Assembly (NCBI RefSeq): GCF_030445035.2
Contig: NC_080704.1
Span: 28,004,499 to 28,068,498 of the forward strand
DNA length: 64,000 nucleotides
From: Dasypus novemcinctus
Taxonomy: Eukaryota; Chordata; Mammalia; Cingulata; Dasypodidae
Direction of reading: 5' to 3'
The notes below the pieces were generated by a model. It saw only the letters and a program-made list of their open reading frames with translations. It was not told the origin of the DNA and ran no database searches. Every line of letters begins with the position of its first letter. The first letter of the stretch is position 1. The position numbers and the translations under genes were made by a program. Shown here one piece after another: positions 25,070 to 36,807 of this stretch.

Positions 25070-25661
25070 TGTAGCACCCCCCAAAAACAGATATTGGATT
25101 ATGTTTGTAAACTGGTCTGTTCCTCTGGGTGTGATTAAATTATGAATAGGGCATTGACTGGGCAATGCCAGAAGGATGTTGAGTCTCCTTGGTGGGCAGG
25201 GACTCACAGAGAAAAGACATGGCAGAGAACAGAGTTTGGAGTTTTGATCCTGGAGCCCCGGAAGTAAACACACAGAGAAGTAGATTTGTGAGGAAAGAGA
25301 GAAAGCTCCATTAGACATGGCAGAGTCCCCGGGAAGAGAGACGAGCCATTTGCCTGATAGTTCACAGCTAGCCTTGTGGAGAGAGCAGAGCAGCCAAGCC
25401 CAGAGAGAAATGAGACTTGTCCAAGCCTGCAGCTAAGATTGCAAGAAGCTGGAACCATGGAGCCTTGGAAGGAGGAGGAAGACTGAACCCTCATAGACAT
25501 TGCCTGCCATCTTGTTCCAACACGTGACGACAGACTTTGGTGAGAGAAGTAACTTAGGCTTTATGGCCTGGTAACTGTAAGCTTCTACCCCAAATACCCT
25601 TTACAGAAGCCAACAGATTTCTGGTACTTTGCATCAGCACCCCTTTTGGCTGACTAATACA
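25070..25661 (+). mobile_element. Xenarthran LTR (same family as 34322)
   Basis: Bounded by tgtagc and actaataca. Shared blocks with 34322-34840: agatattggattatgtttgt, aaactggtctgttcc, ggggactcacaga/caaa, agccatcttg-like block near the end, gactttggtgaga, accccaaataccc, ggtactttgcatcagcaccc. No 5-base target duplication; instead it lies between about 150-base direct repeats. Confidence 0.8.
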
Positions 25662-25798
25662 ATATATTTAGTAATTGCCTCTACATGGTTCCCAGGTTTT
25701 TTGCTGTCATCCAACAGCCCTTTCGTGATACAACATTTTTGTGCTTGACCCTAGAGCCCGGCTCCTTTCCCTTACCCCGTCACCATTCTGTCACTTAC
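25662..25798. repeat. Right copy of long direct repeat flanking an LTR
   Basis: Matches 24919-25069 from atatatttagtaattgc through gatacaacatttttgtgctt to ctgtcacttac. It begins directly after the CA end of the LTR. Confidence 0.85.
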
Positions 25799-26250
25799 CA
25801 AGGCAAAAGGGAATCTTTACCTTCCGCTGCAAATCCTGAAGAAGTTACTTTGTGGGAGAGACCACAAGTTCAAGGATTTCTAAGACCTTCTCCACCTCCA
25901 AGTGTTCACAACAGTGGACAATGTAAACACATCAATTTGTGGTTATAAGAGAAACACAGACCCCCTGTGAAAATATGAGGAAAATATAACATTTCCAAAC
26001 TTTTCATTCATGAAAATGACTCAAATGTCTTGAAATAAATCTAGATAGTTAAGAAACTTCTTCATGCTGTGCTCCAAAGGAGAAGAAAATGTTGGTTGGC
26101 TCTGTGGGAGTGTTCCACTCTGCACAAATGGTAAATCAACACAAATGCCAAAGAAAGAAAATCCTGTGCCATAGTCATGTAATTGCCCTAGTTAGAGAGA
26201 CAGAGAAGAGAGTCATCTGTCTGGGGTGGCATCACAATCTTAGATAGCAA
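25799..26250. other. Intergenic, nothing recognised
   Basis: No recognisable feature. Confidence 0.4.
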
Positions 26251-26535
26251 CAAACAATTGGAAATTGAAATTTAAAAAGCAAGACCAATTTATAATAGCA
26301 TCAAAAACATGACCTACTTAGGGATAACTTTAACAAAATATATGCAAGATATTGGTGCTAAAAACTACAAAGGATTGGTGAGAAAAGTTAAAGAAAACCT
26401 ATGCAAAGAGAGAAATATACTGTGTTCATGGACTGGAAGATTCAAAATTGTTAAAACCTCAATTTTCCTTCAATTTAATCTATAGATTCAATGCAATCCC
26501 AATCAAAATCCCAGCAAACTTTCTGATAGAAATTA
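26250..26535 (+). mobile_element. L1 ORF2 internal fragment
   Basis: L1 reverse-transcriptase domain wording: ataacatttaac-like start, gggataactttaacaaaata, tatgcaagatattggtgcta, gttcatggactggaagattc, attcaatgcaatcccaatca, aaaatcccagcaaac. It carries neither a 5' nor a 3' L1 end. Confidence 0.8.
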
Positions 26536-26754
26536 CTTTTCCACATTACAGTCTTCACTGATTCAACTTTCAATTTAATTAATATTTATTGAGTACCTAC
26601 TATGTGTCAGAGGCTCTCACACCTTATTGAATATCCATAAAAATATGGATGGAAACTATTCCAATTTCTGATGGTGTAGAAGGGATTTTCTATGGCCTTG
26701 TGTCTCTGGCTCTTTTTTTTTTTTAAATCTTGGATCAAAATGGGGATCGTGTGG

Positions 26755-27165
26755 GAGGCGGACATGGCTCAACTGATAGACCATCTGTCTACCATATGGA
26801 GCGTCCAGGGTTCGATTCCCAGGGCCTCCTGACACATGTGGTAAACTGGCCCATGATCAGTGCTGCCGCATGCAAGGAGTGCCATGCCATGCAAGGGGCA
26901 CCTCCGCATAGGGGAGCCCCATGCGCAAGAAGTGTGCCCCACAAGGAGAGCCACCCTGCGTGAAAAAAGCACAGCCCGCCCAGGAGTGGCGCCGCACACA
27001 CGGAGAGCTGATGCAGCAAGATGACGCAACAACAAAGAAAAGAGATGCAGTTTCCCAGTGTTGCCGGAGAATGTAAGCGGATGCAGACGAATACACAGCG
27101 AGTGGCCACAGAGAGCAGACAGTGGGGGGAAGGGGAGAGAAATAAATAAAAAGAAATCTTTAAAA
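26755..27165 (+). mobile_element. DAS-III type SINE
   Basis: Head gggaggcggacatggctcaa with B box ggttcgattcccag, body and AAATAAAT tail. Flanks aaaatggggatcgtgtg and aaaatggggaccacgtg form a 17-base target duplication with three transitions, which shows the insertion is not recent. Confidence 0.93.
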
Positions 27166-27289
27166 AAAATGGGGACCACGTGATTTCTCTCAGGCAAGCA
27201 CTCTAGGGAGAAGAGGTGAACAGAAATGTGAAACCGTCAGAGAGTGGAAGGGGCTGTATTCATGGGTCAGTTAGCTTTGTTGTCACTAC

Positions 27290-27545
27290 TGCCGTTCCAG
27301 TCCCACCACTGTCATCACCCCCCTGCACTGCGGAGTAGCCCGCTGACCAGTCTCTCTGCCCGTCTGAATTCTCTTCTTCTGACTGCAGCCAAGGCCACCT
27401 CTCTAAAACATCAACCAGATTACGTCATTCTCCTGCTCAAACCTTCCCACAGCTTCCCATCACACTTAGACTACATCGTCCCGTCTCCCCTACCATGGCC
27501 CACAGCGCCCATCACCATATTTTCACCCATTTGTTTCAATCATTT
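27290..27545 (+). mobile_element. L2 LINE fragment
   Basis: L2 wording: ctgaccagtctctctgcccg, ctctaaaacatcaaccagat, tacgtcattctcctgctcaa, ccttcccacagcttcccatc, accatggcccac. It is an old relic without intact frame. Confidence 0.75.
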
Positions 27546-27812
27546 TCCATATTCGGAGTAGGAAGACAGTCTGTGAGGTGTGGGGTAGAGAGTGATATCA
27601 ATCATTGACTGCTATCAACAAGCCATATTTTATTAATAAAATACTGAACTGAAATTGAGCAATCGTATCAACAAAACTGAATCAAATTTTGGCTGGCATT
27701 CCTGGAGGATGCCTACAAAGTAGGTTCACAAAGTACACTGAGTTTCTCACATGAGGCAATATACAATTATATCCCATTTGGGGGAAAACCAGGAATCAAA
27801 AACAGCAAATTT

Positions 27813-28048
27813 ATGGGAGGAGGATATTGCTCAAGCAGTTGGGCACCTGCCTACCACATGGGAGGTCCCACATTTGGTTTCTAAAAAAGAAGACAAATCA
27901 GACACAGAAAGCACACAACAAAAAGACGCAAAGACACAAAAAAGAAAAGAAAACAAAAAAGAAAAGAAAGAAAACAGACACAGAGAACAGACAGCAAGTG
28001 CAAAACAAGGGGGGTAGAAATCAATAAATAAAATGAATCTTTAAAAAA
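27813..28048 (+). mobile_element. DAS-SINE monomer with A-rich tail
   Basis: Head gggaggaggatattgctcaa, ctgcctaccacatgggaggt, then an AC/AG-rich extension and poly-A. A perfect 9-base duplication agcaaattt flanks it (27804-27812; 28049-28057). Confidence 0.88.
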
Positions 28049-28239
28049 AGCAAATTTGCAAAACCAAAATTAGGAGGTGGTTATTTATGTAGCAAAAGTA
28101 TCTCACACTTTACAAAAGGAATGCAGAATAAATTTTTAAAGTAAGTTATCAGACAACATGTAAAATATAATTATTGTATAGTAAAAGAATGCTTCACTTT
28201 ACAAAATGTGTGCAGAGTTCTTTGTAATGGTAAATCAAT

Positions 28240-29160
28240 ACTATTAAAAAGACAGAAAACTACAAGTATTGGAGAGATAGGAACACTTATTCACTGTTAA
28301 GGGGAATGTAGAATGGTACAGCCACTGTGGAGGACTGTTTAGCAATGCCACTGCTAGGTATATACCAGAATAACTGAGAGCAGTGACACTAACAGATGAC
28401 ACACCAATGTTCACAGCAACATTATTCACAATCGCCAAAAGATGGAAACAACCCAGGTGTCCATCAACCAATGAATGGATAAACAAATTTTGGTGTATAC
28501 ATTTGATGGAATATTATGCAGCTGTAAGAAGAAATGAAGTCGTGAAGCATATGACAACATGGATGAATTTGGAGGACATTATGTTGGGTGAAGCAAGCCA
28601 GACACAAAAGGACAAATACTGTGTGATTGTGCTACTATGAACTAAATATATTCTGTACTCATGGAGTTAATAATTAAAATATAGGTCCCTAGAAAATAAA
28701 GTGTGGGTAGAGCTGGAAAAGTTGAGGGTTGATCTGTGCAGAGTTGGTAAAAAGGTTGCTCTTAAATCTTTGAAAATAGAAATGGTGAAAGCACATCACA
28801 GTGTTTGTAACTAGCAGTGCTAATATATGGTATGATAGCGGTTGAAAAAGAAAGTCTAAGGTCATATATATTACTAGAAGGAAAGCTAAAAAAAGTAGCA
28901 TGGGACTATAGCACAGCAAGACTTCATGTGAAATATGAGAATGGTAATATTGCATATATAAGACTGTTTTTCTTTGAAACTGAACAAATGTACATTAATG
29001 TTACAAGATGTTACTATCAGGCAATATTACAACCAAAGCAAAATATGGACAGTAATGTACAGCAATATAGTCACAAACCTCCATTAAGTGTAAAAAAAAA
29101 AAAGGAAATACACTAAGTGAAAGAAACTAGACAAAATGTACTACAAATTGTTTGACACCA
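28240..29160 (+). mobile_element. L1 3' end (ORF2 end plus 3'UTR)
   Basis: ORF2 C-terminal wording (acagccactgtggaggactg, ggtatataccagaataactg, agatggaaacaacccaggtg, ggaatattatgcagctgtaa, atgacaacatggatgaattt) runs into a 3'UTR. The stretch from 29614 to 29880 seems to continue L1 sequence after the inserted SINE. Confidence 0.8.
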
Positions 29161-29180
29161 TCTATACAAAATATAAGTAC

Positions 29181-29613
29181 AGGGAAGCGGACTTGGCCCA
29201 GTGGTTAGGGCGTCCGTCTACCACATGGGAGGTCCGCAGTTCAAACCCCAGGCCTCCTTGACCCGTGTGGAGCTGGCCCATGCGCAGTGCTGATGCGCAC
29301 AAGGAGTGCCCTGCCACGCAGGGGTGTCCCCCGCATAGGGGAGCCCCACGCACAAGGAGTGTGCCCCGTAAGGAGAGCCGCCCAGCGCGAAAGAAAGTGC
29401 AGCCTGCCCAGGAATGGTGCTGCCCACACGGAGAGCTGACACAACAAGATGACGCAACAAAAAGAAACACAGATTCCCGGTGCCGCTGACAACAACAGAA
29501 GCGGACAAAGAAGAACACACAGCAAATGGACACAGAGAGCAGACAACCGGGAGGAAAGGGGAGAGAAATAAATAAAATAAATAAATCTTAAAAAAAAAAA
29601 AAAATATATATAT
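29181..29613 (+). mobile_element. DAS-III type SINE
   Basis: Head gggaagcggacttggcccag with B box gttcaaacccc, full body including gagagctgacacaacaagat and gacgcaacaaaaagaaacac, and a long poly-A/TA tail. Flanks tataagtaca and tataaataca are a target duplication with one mismatch. Confidence 0.93.
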
Positions 29614-30240
29614 ATAAATACAAATAATTAGATGGAAACAAAATAGCAGCTATGTACATTAGGGGAAGCATAGAGAGACTGAAAGGTGATTATTAAGGGG
29701 TAGAGCTTTTTTTGTTTGTTTTTTATTATTATTATTGGAATAATGAAAATGCTCTAATAATGATTGAATTGATGAGTGCACAACTATGTGTTCATACCAA
29801 ATACCATTGATTGTATACTTTGGATGGATTGTATGCTTTATTAATATGTGTCAATAAAATTGATTAAAAAGTTAGGCAGTGCTGAGTGAAAAATGCAATT
29901 CCAAAGGTTACATGCAATATGATTCCATTTATGTAACATTCCTGAAATGACAAAATTGTAGAAATGGAGAAAAGATTAATGGCTGCCAGGAGTTAAGGCC
30001 GGGGACAAGGGAATGGAGGACAGAGGAAAGCTGGAGTGGCTATAAAAGGATAAAATGGAGGGGTCCCCTGTGATGGAAATGTCCTGTATCTTGCCCGTAT
30101 CAATGTCAATATCCTGGCTATGATGTAGTACTAGATTTTTACAAGATGTTACCATTGGGGGACACTGGGGATCTCTCTGTACTATTTCTTATAACTGTAC
30201 ATGAATTTGCAATTATCTAAAAATAAAATGGCTAATGAAA
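29614..30240 (+). mobile_element. L1M 3'UTR remnants
   Basis: Two L1 tails in series: one to about 29880 (ttgtatactttggatggatt, ataaaattgattaaaa) and one from 29880 (atatgattccatttatgtaa, agattaatggctgccaggag, tgtactatttcttataactg). Confidence 0.65.
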
Positions 30241-30251
30241 AAAAGTAAGGT

Positions 30252-30590
30252 GAGAAGTGGGTGTGGCTCAGGCAACTGAGCTCCTGCCTACCACAGGGGA
30301 GGTCTGTGGTTCGGTTCCCAGTGCCTCCTAAAGAAGACAGCGAGCTGGCATGATGGGCAAGCACGGCGAGCTGACACAACAAGAGACACAAGAACCAAAA
30401 ACACGATGAGAGACACAACAAAGCAGGGAGTGGAGGTGGCTTAAGCGATTAGGTGCCTCCCTCCCACGTCAGAGGTCCCGGGTTCAGTTGCCAGTGCCTC
30501 CCTCCTAAAGACATAGCACACAGCAAGTGCAAATAATGAGGAGGTGGGGAGAAAGAAATAAATATAAATAAATAAATCTTTTTAAAAAAA
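30252..30590 (+). mobile_element. DAS dimeric SINE (long-spacer type)
   Basis: Two heads (gtgggtgtggctcaggcaac; then gtggaggtggcttaagcgat) with the spacer agacagcgagctggcatgat and gagacacaacaaagcaggga, ending in AAATAAATAAAT and poly-A. Flanks aaaaaaagtaa on both sides fit a target duplication. Confidence 0.85.
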
Positions 30591-30964
30591 GTAATATTTT
30601 AAAAATGTCAGGTGGCATACAACCATGTAGCATACAAGTAAATACCGACAGGAATTTTGAGGAACATGCCCATTCTATCAAAAAGGTATAGACAGTAAAG
30701 TAGGAAGTCATCCAGTGTAGTTAATAATTAATTATTAATGTCAATGGAGGGAAATGCAAGTAAAGCTCAGGCAATGCATAATCTTTGTTTTTGATTTAAG
30801 GACAAATTATATCTGGCTCTTGAGGTATCAGACTTATACACACATACATAACTTTTCAGCAGACTTGCCTTGATAATAATGTCTGTCCTAGGGGATACAC
30901 ATGCCTCTCCAACTATCTGCCGACTTGTTTTTATACCTATTGCATTTCCAAAATGACTTATAAA

Positions 30965-31530
30965 CAACAACAAGACCAGTTTTATTCACACGCCATACAA
31001 TCCATCCAAAGTGTACAGTCAATGGTTCTCAGTATCATCAGAGTTGTGCATTCATCACCACAATCAATTTTAGAACATTTTCATTGCTCCACAAAGAAAA
31101 ACCCCATATCCCTTACACCTTCCTGTTATTGACACTTAGCATAGTTTGGTACCTTTGTGACAACCCATGAAAGAATATCTCAGTATTATTCTTAACTATG
31201 GTCCCTAGTTTGCATTAGTTGTATTTTTCCCCATATACCTCCCTATTATTAACACCTTGCAATAATGACATACATTTGTTCTAATTCATGGAAGAATATT
31301 CTTATATTTGTACTATTAACCACAGGCATCGTCCACAACAGGGTTCACTATGTTATACAGTCCCATATTTTATCCTCTAGCTTTCCTTCTAGTGACATAC
31401 ACGACCCTTAACTTCCCCTTTCAACCACAATCACACCCATAATTCAGCACTGTTAATTACACTCACAATAATGTGCTACCATCACCTCTACAGGATGACC
31501 TTTCAAAGCAGATGATTATAAAACCGATGC
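30965..31530 (-). mobile_element. L1 3'UTR, reverse
   Basis: Reverse L1 wording: cacgccatacaatccatcca, gtgcattcatcaccacaatc, tagaacattttcattgctcc, ggtccctagtttgcatt, and gctaccatcacctctacag. Related text recurs at 34860-34980 and 46310-46690. Confidence 0.75.
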
Positions 31531-32035
31531 TTAACTGTGCCTGATCTATTAATGACTGTTCAGGCAAGTTTGCCTCACTGGTAGAAATTATCCAGTAAGT
31601 AGTTAAGGACTAAGGGAATTGTCTTTAACTACTGTTGAGGGAACAAGGAGGGTAAAACAATGAGGAAACAAGCAGTGACTGCTTGAACTAAAATAATTCC
31701 CCATTCTCTACACCCAAACTACCCAGGTGGGGAGTCACACTGTGATCTCTAATGGTGACAGATCCTTAACAACAGAGGTGGGATCTTTCACATTATCACT
31801 AATAAAGCTCGTGCTGACCTTGCATAACAGCCTTTTAGATAATCTGGATATCATTCAATTTGTAGGAAGTCATAGTACTACATGCTGTAAGATGCTGACA
31901 AGTGAAAGTGTTTAGAACAGGTGGGAGATAGGAAGAGGTGTGTCCAGGCATATATGACCACGTATTATTTGACTGAATGTTTATGTCCAGGCTAGCCATT
32001 CAGCTGGTGACTCTAAAAAGTTTAGCAATGACTCG
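31531..32035. other. Intergenic, nothing recognised
   Basis: Unique-looking sequence with no supported feature. Confidence 0.4.
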
Positions 32036-32039
32036 TCTG

Positions 32040-32190
32040 GACCACTTGTTCTTAACTTTGGTGTACATTGGAATCCCAGCCTCAGAAAATCTGATTTCAT
32101 ATGTCTGGGAAGCTACTAGGTAATGGAATTTTGAAAAACTGCTCACCGGATTCTAATTTGCAGCCTACGTTAAGAACTGCTGCCCTAAAC
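32040..32190 (+). mobile_element. MER5A (hAT-Charlie MITE)
   Basis: Imperfect terminal inverted repeats are visible: gttcttaactttggtgtaca at the left and gcagcctacgttaagaac at the right. Internal text attggaatcccagcctcaga fits MER5A. Confidence 0.75.
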
Positions 32191-32589
32191 GTTATAGAAC
32201 ACTGGCCAGATATAAATTAAGAAACCCTCATGCTGCCAGTCTCTGCTAAAATTCACCACTGGCTGACTAGATGAGCAACCTTCTAATTCATAATTCTTTC
32301 TTAATTTTGATCCAGTACCTTTAATAATTCCCAGAGGAGCTCTAGCTCTCGGTTCCCAAGTGTTAGTTCTCATTGCTGCTTTAGAAGGTTCTGAAGCATT
32401 AGTTCAGCGATTTGTCTTTGGGGCAGGTTTTATTCACAATGACACTGCATATTTATGCTGCAAGCCAGGGCTCAGTTATTGTTAAGGATTTGTCCATAGG
32501 TCAATAAGTCATGTTGAAGTCCTTGAGGGCATGGTAAGGGTTTAAGAAAAGGGTAAAGATGCATTGGCCTGGATGGCTAAAATAAATGT

Positions 32590-33345
32590 GACATAAAATT
32601 GATACTCAAAGGGACAGATATTGTATGATTCCATTTATATGAAATAGTTAAGGCATGAAATACATGGAGACAGAAAGCAGAGTACAGGTTACCAGGGGCA
32701 GGCTTGGGAAGGGGAACGGGAGTTAATGCATAGTGGGTGCAGGGTTTCTGTTTGGGGTGATGGGAAAGTGCTGGTAAAGGGTAATGGTGACTCTAAGTAA
32801 TTCCTCTGAATTGTCTGATTGGGAGTGGTTGAGATGGGACTGTTCATGTTGTCTATATGCTTCTGTGATTTAAAAAAAAGAGAGACAATAACAACTAAAT
32901 ACAATACATGATCTGGACTGGATCTAATAATGGAGGAGAAAATTCTCGAAAAGACATTATTGGGACATAAAAAATATACTAAAATATAGACTGTAAGCTT
33001 TATATCAATATTAAGCTTCTTGAACTTGAAAACCATGCTTAAGGGGGTTACATAAATGAATATCCTTGTTTTTAGGAAAAGTAGATGGGAAGTATTAAGT
33101 GTTGAAGGAGCATGATGTATATAACCTACTCTCAAATGTTTAGAAGATAGCTAGCTAGCTAGATAGACAGATAGATGATAGATTGGAATTAGATAGAATA
33201 AATGGCAAATGTGGCAAAATGTTAAAAGTTGGTGGATCTGGGTATCTGGGGGGGGTAAGTTGGAGCTCTCTGTATGGATTCTGTATCATTTTTGCAACTG
33301 TCTTTTAAGCTTAAAATTGTTTCAAAATAACAAGTTTATTTTTCA
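32590..33345 (+). mobile_element. L1M 3'UTR
   Basis: Collinear with 9830-10560: tattgtatgattccatttat, gagacagaaagcagagtaca, ttggggtgatgggaaagtgc, tccttgtttttaggaaaag, gcaaaatgttaaaagttggt, ttaaaattgtttcaaaataa. A degenerate (gata)n run lies at 33150-33182 inside it. Confidence 0.8.
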
Positions 33346-33359
33346 AAAAGCAGTATGCA

Positions 33360-33375
33360 AAGATGGTTAATTCTT
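33360..33375. repeat. 16-base direct repeat, copy 1
   Basis: Sequence aagatggttaattctt. Copies with one changed base lie at 33986-34001 and 34991-35006. They look like target duplications of insertions at a single original site. Confidence 0.6.
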
Positions 33376-33449
33376 TTTTTGGGGGGTGGGGAATATTTTC
33401 ACAATTTATTTTACCAACGCGCAGTTTCATAGACATTACCATTACAAAC

Positions 33450-33891
33450 TGTGTTAGTCAGGCTTCTTTAGGAAAACAGAACCGACAGAAGATATCTGTA
33501 AATATTACAAGATTTTATAAAATTGTCTCACAACTATGGGCATGCATGAGCCCAAATTCCATAGGGCAGTTTGCACTGAGAACTCAGATGAAGGTCCTAG
33601 ATGAGTTCCCAAGGAGAAGTTGGCTGGCTGAAGGAGAGATGGGAATTCTCTCTTCAGACTGCTGAAATCACTTCTCCTTTTAAAGCCTCCAACTGATTGG
33701 ATGAGAAATCTCTCATTGCTGAAGGCAATCTCCTTAGTTGATTGTAGATGTAATCAGTCATGGATGCAATAAACTAAGTGATGATTTAAGTCCATGAAAT
33801 GTCCTCACAGTACAATTAGTCCAGTGCTTGCTTAACCAAACAACTGGGCACCACTACCTGGCCAAGTTGATACATGAACCTAACCATCACA
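33450..33891 (-). mobile_element. Solo ERVL-class LTR, reverse, with 5-bp target duplication
   Basis: It starts tgtgttagtcaggcttcttt and ends ctaaccatcaca, bounded by TG and CA. The direct repeat caaac lies at 33445-33449 and 33892-33896, as expected of ERVL integration. The reverse complement opens with the gttaggttcatgtatcaact type of start. It is non-coding and 442 bases long. Confidence 0.85.
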
Positions 33892-34001
33892 CAAACACAA
33901 TTTTAAAAATTGCCTAATCAATAACAACCATGTGATCATCTAATTATAAAAAAAGAATGGAGTTAAGTGTCACCTTTTTCCTCGAAAGATGGTTACTTCT
34001 T

Positions 34002-34990
34002 TTATTTTACTTTATTTTTAAATTTATTGAAGTATATCATTCATACATGAACACATAAACAATAGATGTATAGTGAAAGTTGTGAACTTACAAAACAAGC
34101 ATGCATATCATCATACAGTGCTCCCATACATCACCCCACCACCAATACTTTGCATTGTTTTGAAACATTTGTTATGAACTTAAAAGAGCAGCATCAAAAT
34201 ATCAATGCTAACTATATCCCCTATCTTACATTTGGTGTATTTTCCCTCAACCCATCCAATTTATACTCTGTATTATAATAGTATTATATATTTGTTATAG
34301 GTCATTTGTCCTGTTAACCACTGTAGCATTTTGACATAGTTATGAATTCCAAAAAGAGATATTGGATTTTGTTTGTAAACTGGTCTGAACCTGGGCATGA
34401 TTAAGTTTTATCTATGGGGACTCACAAATAAAAGGCATGGCAAAGGACAGAGTTGACGGTTTTTAATGTTGGAGTTTTGATGTTGGAGTTTGATGCTGAA
34501 GTCTTAAGTAGGAGCCCCAGGAAGTAAGCTCACAGAGGAAAGAGAAACCAGCCCCAGGAAGAGAGGAATGCTGATCCCAGAGAGAAGCAAGCCCTGGGAA
34601 GGAAGGAAACTTGAACCCAGAGAGAATCAAGACCATGGAAGGGAGGAACCCAGGAAGGCTGAACCCTCGCAGTCATCGGCAGCCATCTTGCTCCAACATG
34701 TGAAAATAGACTTTGGTGAGGGAAATAACTTACGCCTCATGGCCTGATATCTGTAAGCTCCTACCCCAAATAAATACCCTTTATAAAAACCAACCAATAT
34801 CTGGTATTTTACATCAGCACCCCTTTGGCTGACTAATACAACCACCTTCCATCTTCTACCACAGGCTTCCCCATATTATACAGTCCCATGCCTTGTACAA
34901 TCCATTCAAAGCGTATGCTCAATGGCTCTCATTTTCATCGCAGACGTGTACTGTCATCACCCCAGTCAATTCTGGAACATTTTCTTTACT
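34002..34990 (-). mobile_element. L1 3' end, reverse, split by a solo LTR
   Basis: Reverse L1 tail starts with a T-rich run (ttattttactttatttttaa), continues ttattgaagtatatcattca, and resumes after the LTR as ttgtacaatccattcaaagc to ttctggaacattttc. The 16-base duplication aagatggtta[c/t]ttctt flanks the whole unit. Confidence 0.75.
34322..34840 (+). mobile_element. Solo xenarthran LTR with 5-bp target duplication
   Basis: The 519-base element begins tgtagcattttgacatag and ends ggctgactaataca. The perfect direct repeat accac lies at 34317-34321 and 34841-34845. A polyadenylation region (ctaccccaaataaatacc) lies near the end. These signs identify it as the LTR of an endogenous retrovirus. Relatives lie at 19154 and 25070; I do not know the family name. 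No internal gene is present. Confidence 0.88.
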
Positions 34991-35009
34991 AAGATGGTTA
35001 TTTCTTATT

Positions 35010-36015
35010 CAAAGTTCTTGGATTAATTAACACTCTCTAGTAAAGACATATATGCAGACGCCGCTGTTTTTGTTAGTTAGTTAATTAATTAATTTTCATA
35101 GCCATCCTAAGAAAAGAGAATTTTCTATGTGGAGGCATGAGGGCTGCAGAAGTTAGGATTCAAGTCATTCGAGGACATAGCCTCTAGACCCAGTGTTCAT
35201 ACTCTAGCCTCCCAGATTAAACTTCACAGGGTATAACGTGTGGTAATGTGTCTCTATGGCCAGTGCACATATATATTGCTATTGGTTCTTCTGCAGTCAG
35301 ATAATAGCTGATTATTACTAACAGAAAAGAGATGGGGTGGTTATGAAGTGGAATGATTAGTGGCCTAATTCTAATATGTCCCTCCCCCTTCCCGCTTCGA
35401 TTTAATAGATCTAGAAAACCATGCCTTACACAATTATTTTGCCTGAAAGAGATTGATGAGCAAAAATATTCATTTCTCTTCTCTCCCCTTGCATTTCTAT
35501 TTTTTAATGAGTAAGTACTATGAGACACAAGATGGAATTGTCGTTTAGGAAGGTCATGCCTCATAGGGAGATTTCTCGATTAGGTAGGATGTGTCTTTGG
35601 GATTGTGGTCTGAAGTTTCCAAGTGCTGGCTCTTTGAAGGGAAGGCTTCTCAGGGTCACCCTTCTCAGGCTCCATGGTCCAGGATTTTGTCCTTAGTGTT
35701 GTGAGTACTGACTGGATTTCATTAGAACACGCAGGGATGGTCTTTTGGCACAGACTTACTTCACTCAAACTCAGAAGAGACAGGTTCTTACTAAAACGGA
35801 CACCTCTCAATTGATCGTGGGGACCATCACTTCCCAAACTCTGGAATTCTCTCATCCTCTGTCTAGCATTCTTCAGTCCTCATATTTAAGTTTCTGAAGT
35901 ATTAACCAGGAGATTTCTTGGTGAGTATGGAATGAGAATAAAGCAAAGAAACAGAATAGCATGTCAGTTAGTGTTATTAGTTGCAAGCAACAGAAACGGA
36001 CTTTGGCTGATTTAA
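35010..36015. other. Intergenic, nothing recognised
   Basis: A (ttag/ttaa)n patch lies at 35070-35095, and a possible decayed MIR near 35100-35200. Otherwise no feature is supported. Confidence 0.4.
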
Positions 36016-36018
36016 GTG

Positions 36019-36130
36019 AAAGGAGGAGGAGAAAAAGGAGGAGAAGGAAGAGAAGAAGAAGAAGGAGGAGAAGGAAAAGGAGAAGGAGGAGGAGGAGGAG
36101 GAGGAGAAGGAGGAGGAGGAGGAGAAGAAG
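36019..36130 (+). repeat. Polypurine GGA/GAA tract
   Basis: About 112 bases of almost unbroken purine on the plus strand built from gga, gaa and aag units, with a purer (gga)n run at 36085-36125. On the minus strand it gives a poly-leucine open frame that is an artefact. Such mirror-like polypurine tracts can form triplex (H-DNA). Confidence 0.9.
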
Positions 36131-36134
36131 CCAC

Positions 36135-36805
36135 TTATGACAGGGCATTTGGTACATCACAGCATCAATAGGAAGCCAGGAGAATCAGCCTGTGAAAGTA
36201 GGCAGGCACAAAGGGAGACCTGAAGACAAAATCCCTGGTAAAATCACACCATTGAGCTGTCTGGTCAAGGGCATTCTGGCCCTTTTTGCCACTGTAGGTG
36301 GCCTGGACACTGCCAGCAGGGAATGGGAGGCTGCTGCAGCCACCACAAAGAACGTTCCCATGTCTCTGGTTTTTTTGGTGTGTGAGAATAGCTCCAAATT
36401 AAAAATCCCTCGTGGAATTGGTCAAGCCTAAAATGTGTTCATGTTGTAGCTGGCAGAGTTGCTGGGCGGGGAGGAGCCTTTTCAGCTTCTAAATTGGTAG
36501 AGAGATTTGATTTGCTTTCCCCCAAACTCAGAAGGTAGGAAGTTGCTCAAACACAGGAAGAGGGTATTAGATATTGGGCAGCCAAAGTAATGACAAATGT
36601 CCACTACAAATTATTTAAGGGATTATTCATCCTCAAAATCAGGAAAACCCAATGTGTGCATGCATGTATGCAACTATATTGGAGACCATATATATGTACT
36701 AACTAGTTTGCTGTTTTCCTCAATGTCTCTCTCCCTTGGGCAGTATTAGCTCCATTTCAGAAAGTTTAATCTCTCTGGTCTCTTCTGATTTTCTGGGTGT
36801 CATCC
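36135..36805. other. Intergenic, nothing recognised
   Basis: No supported feature. Confidence 0.4.
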
Positions 36806-36807
36806 TT

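Noticed and set aside
35873..36160. Reverse open frame with a poly-leucine run
   Set aside because: It is the translation of the GGA/GAA microsatellite at 36019-36130.
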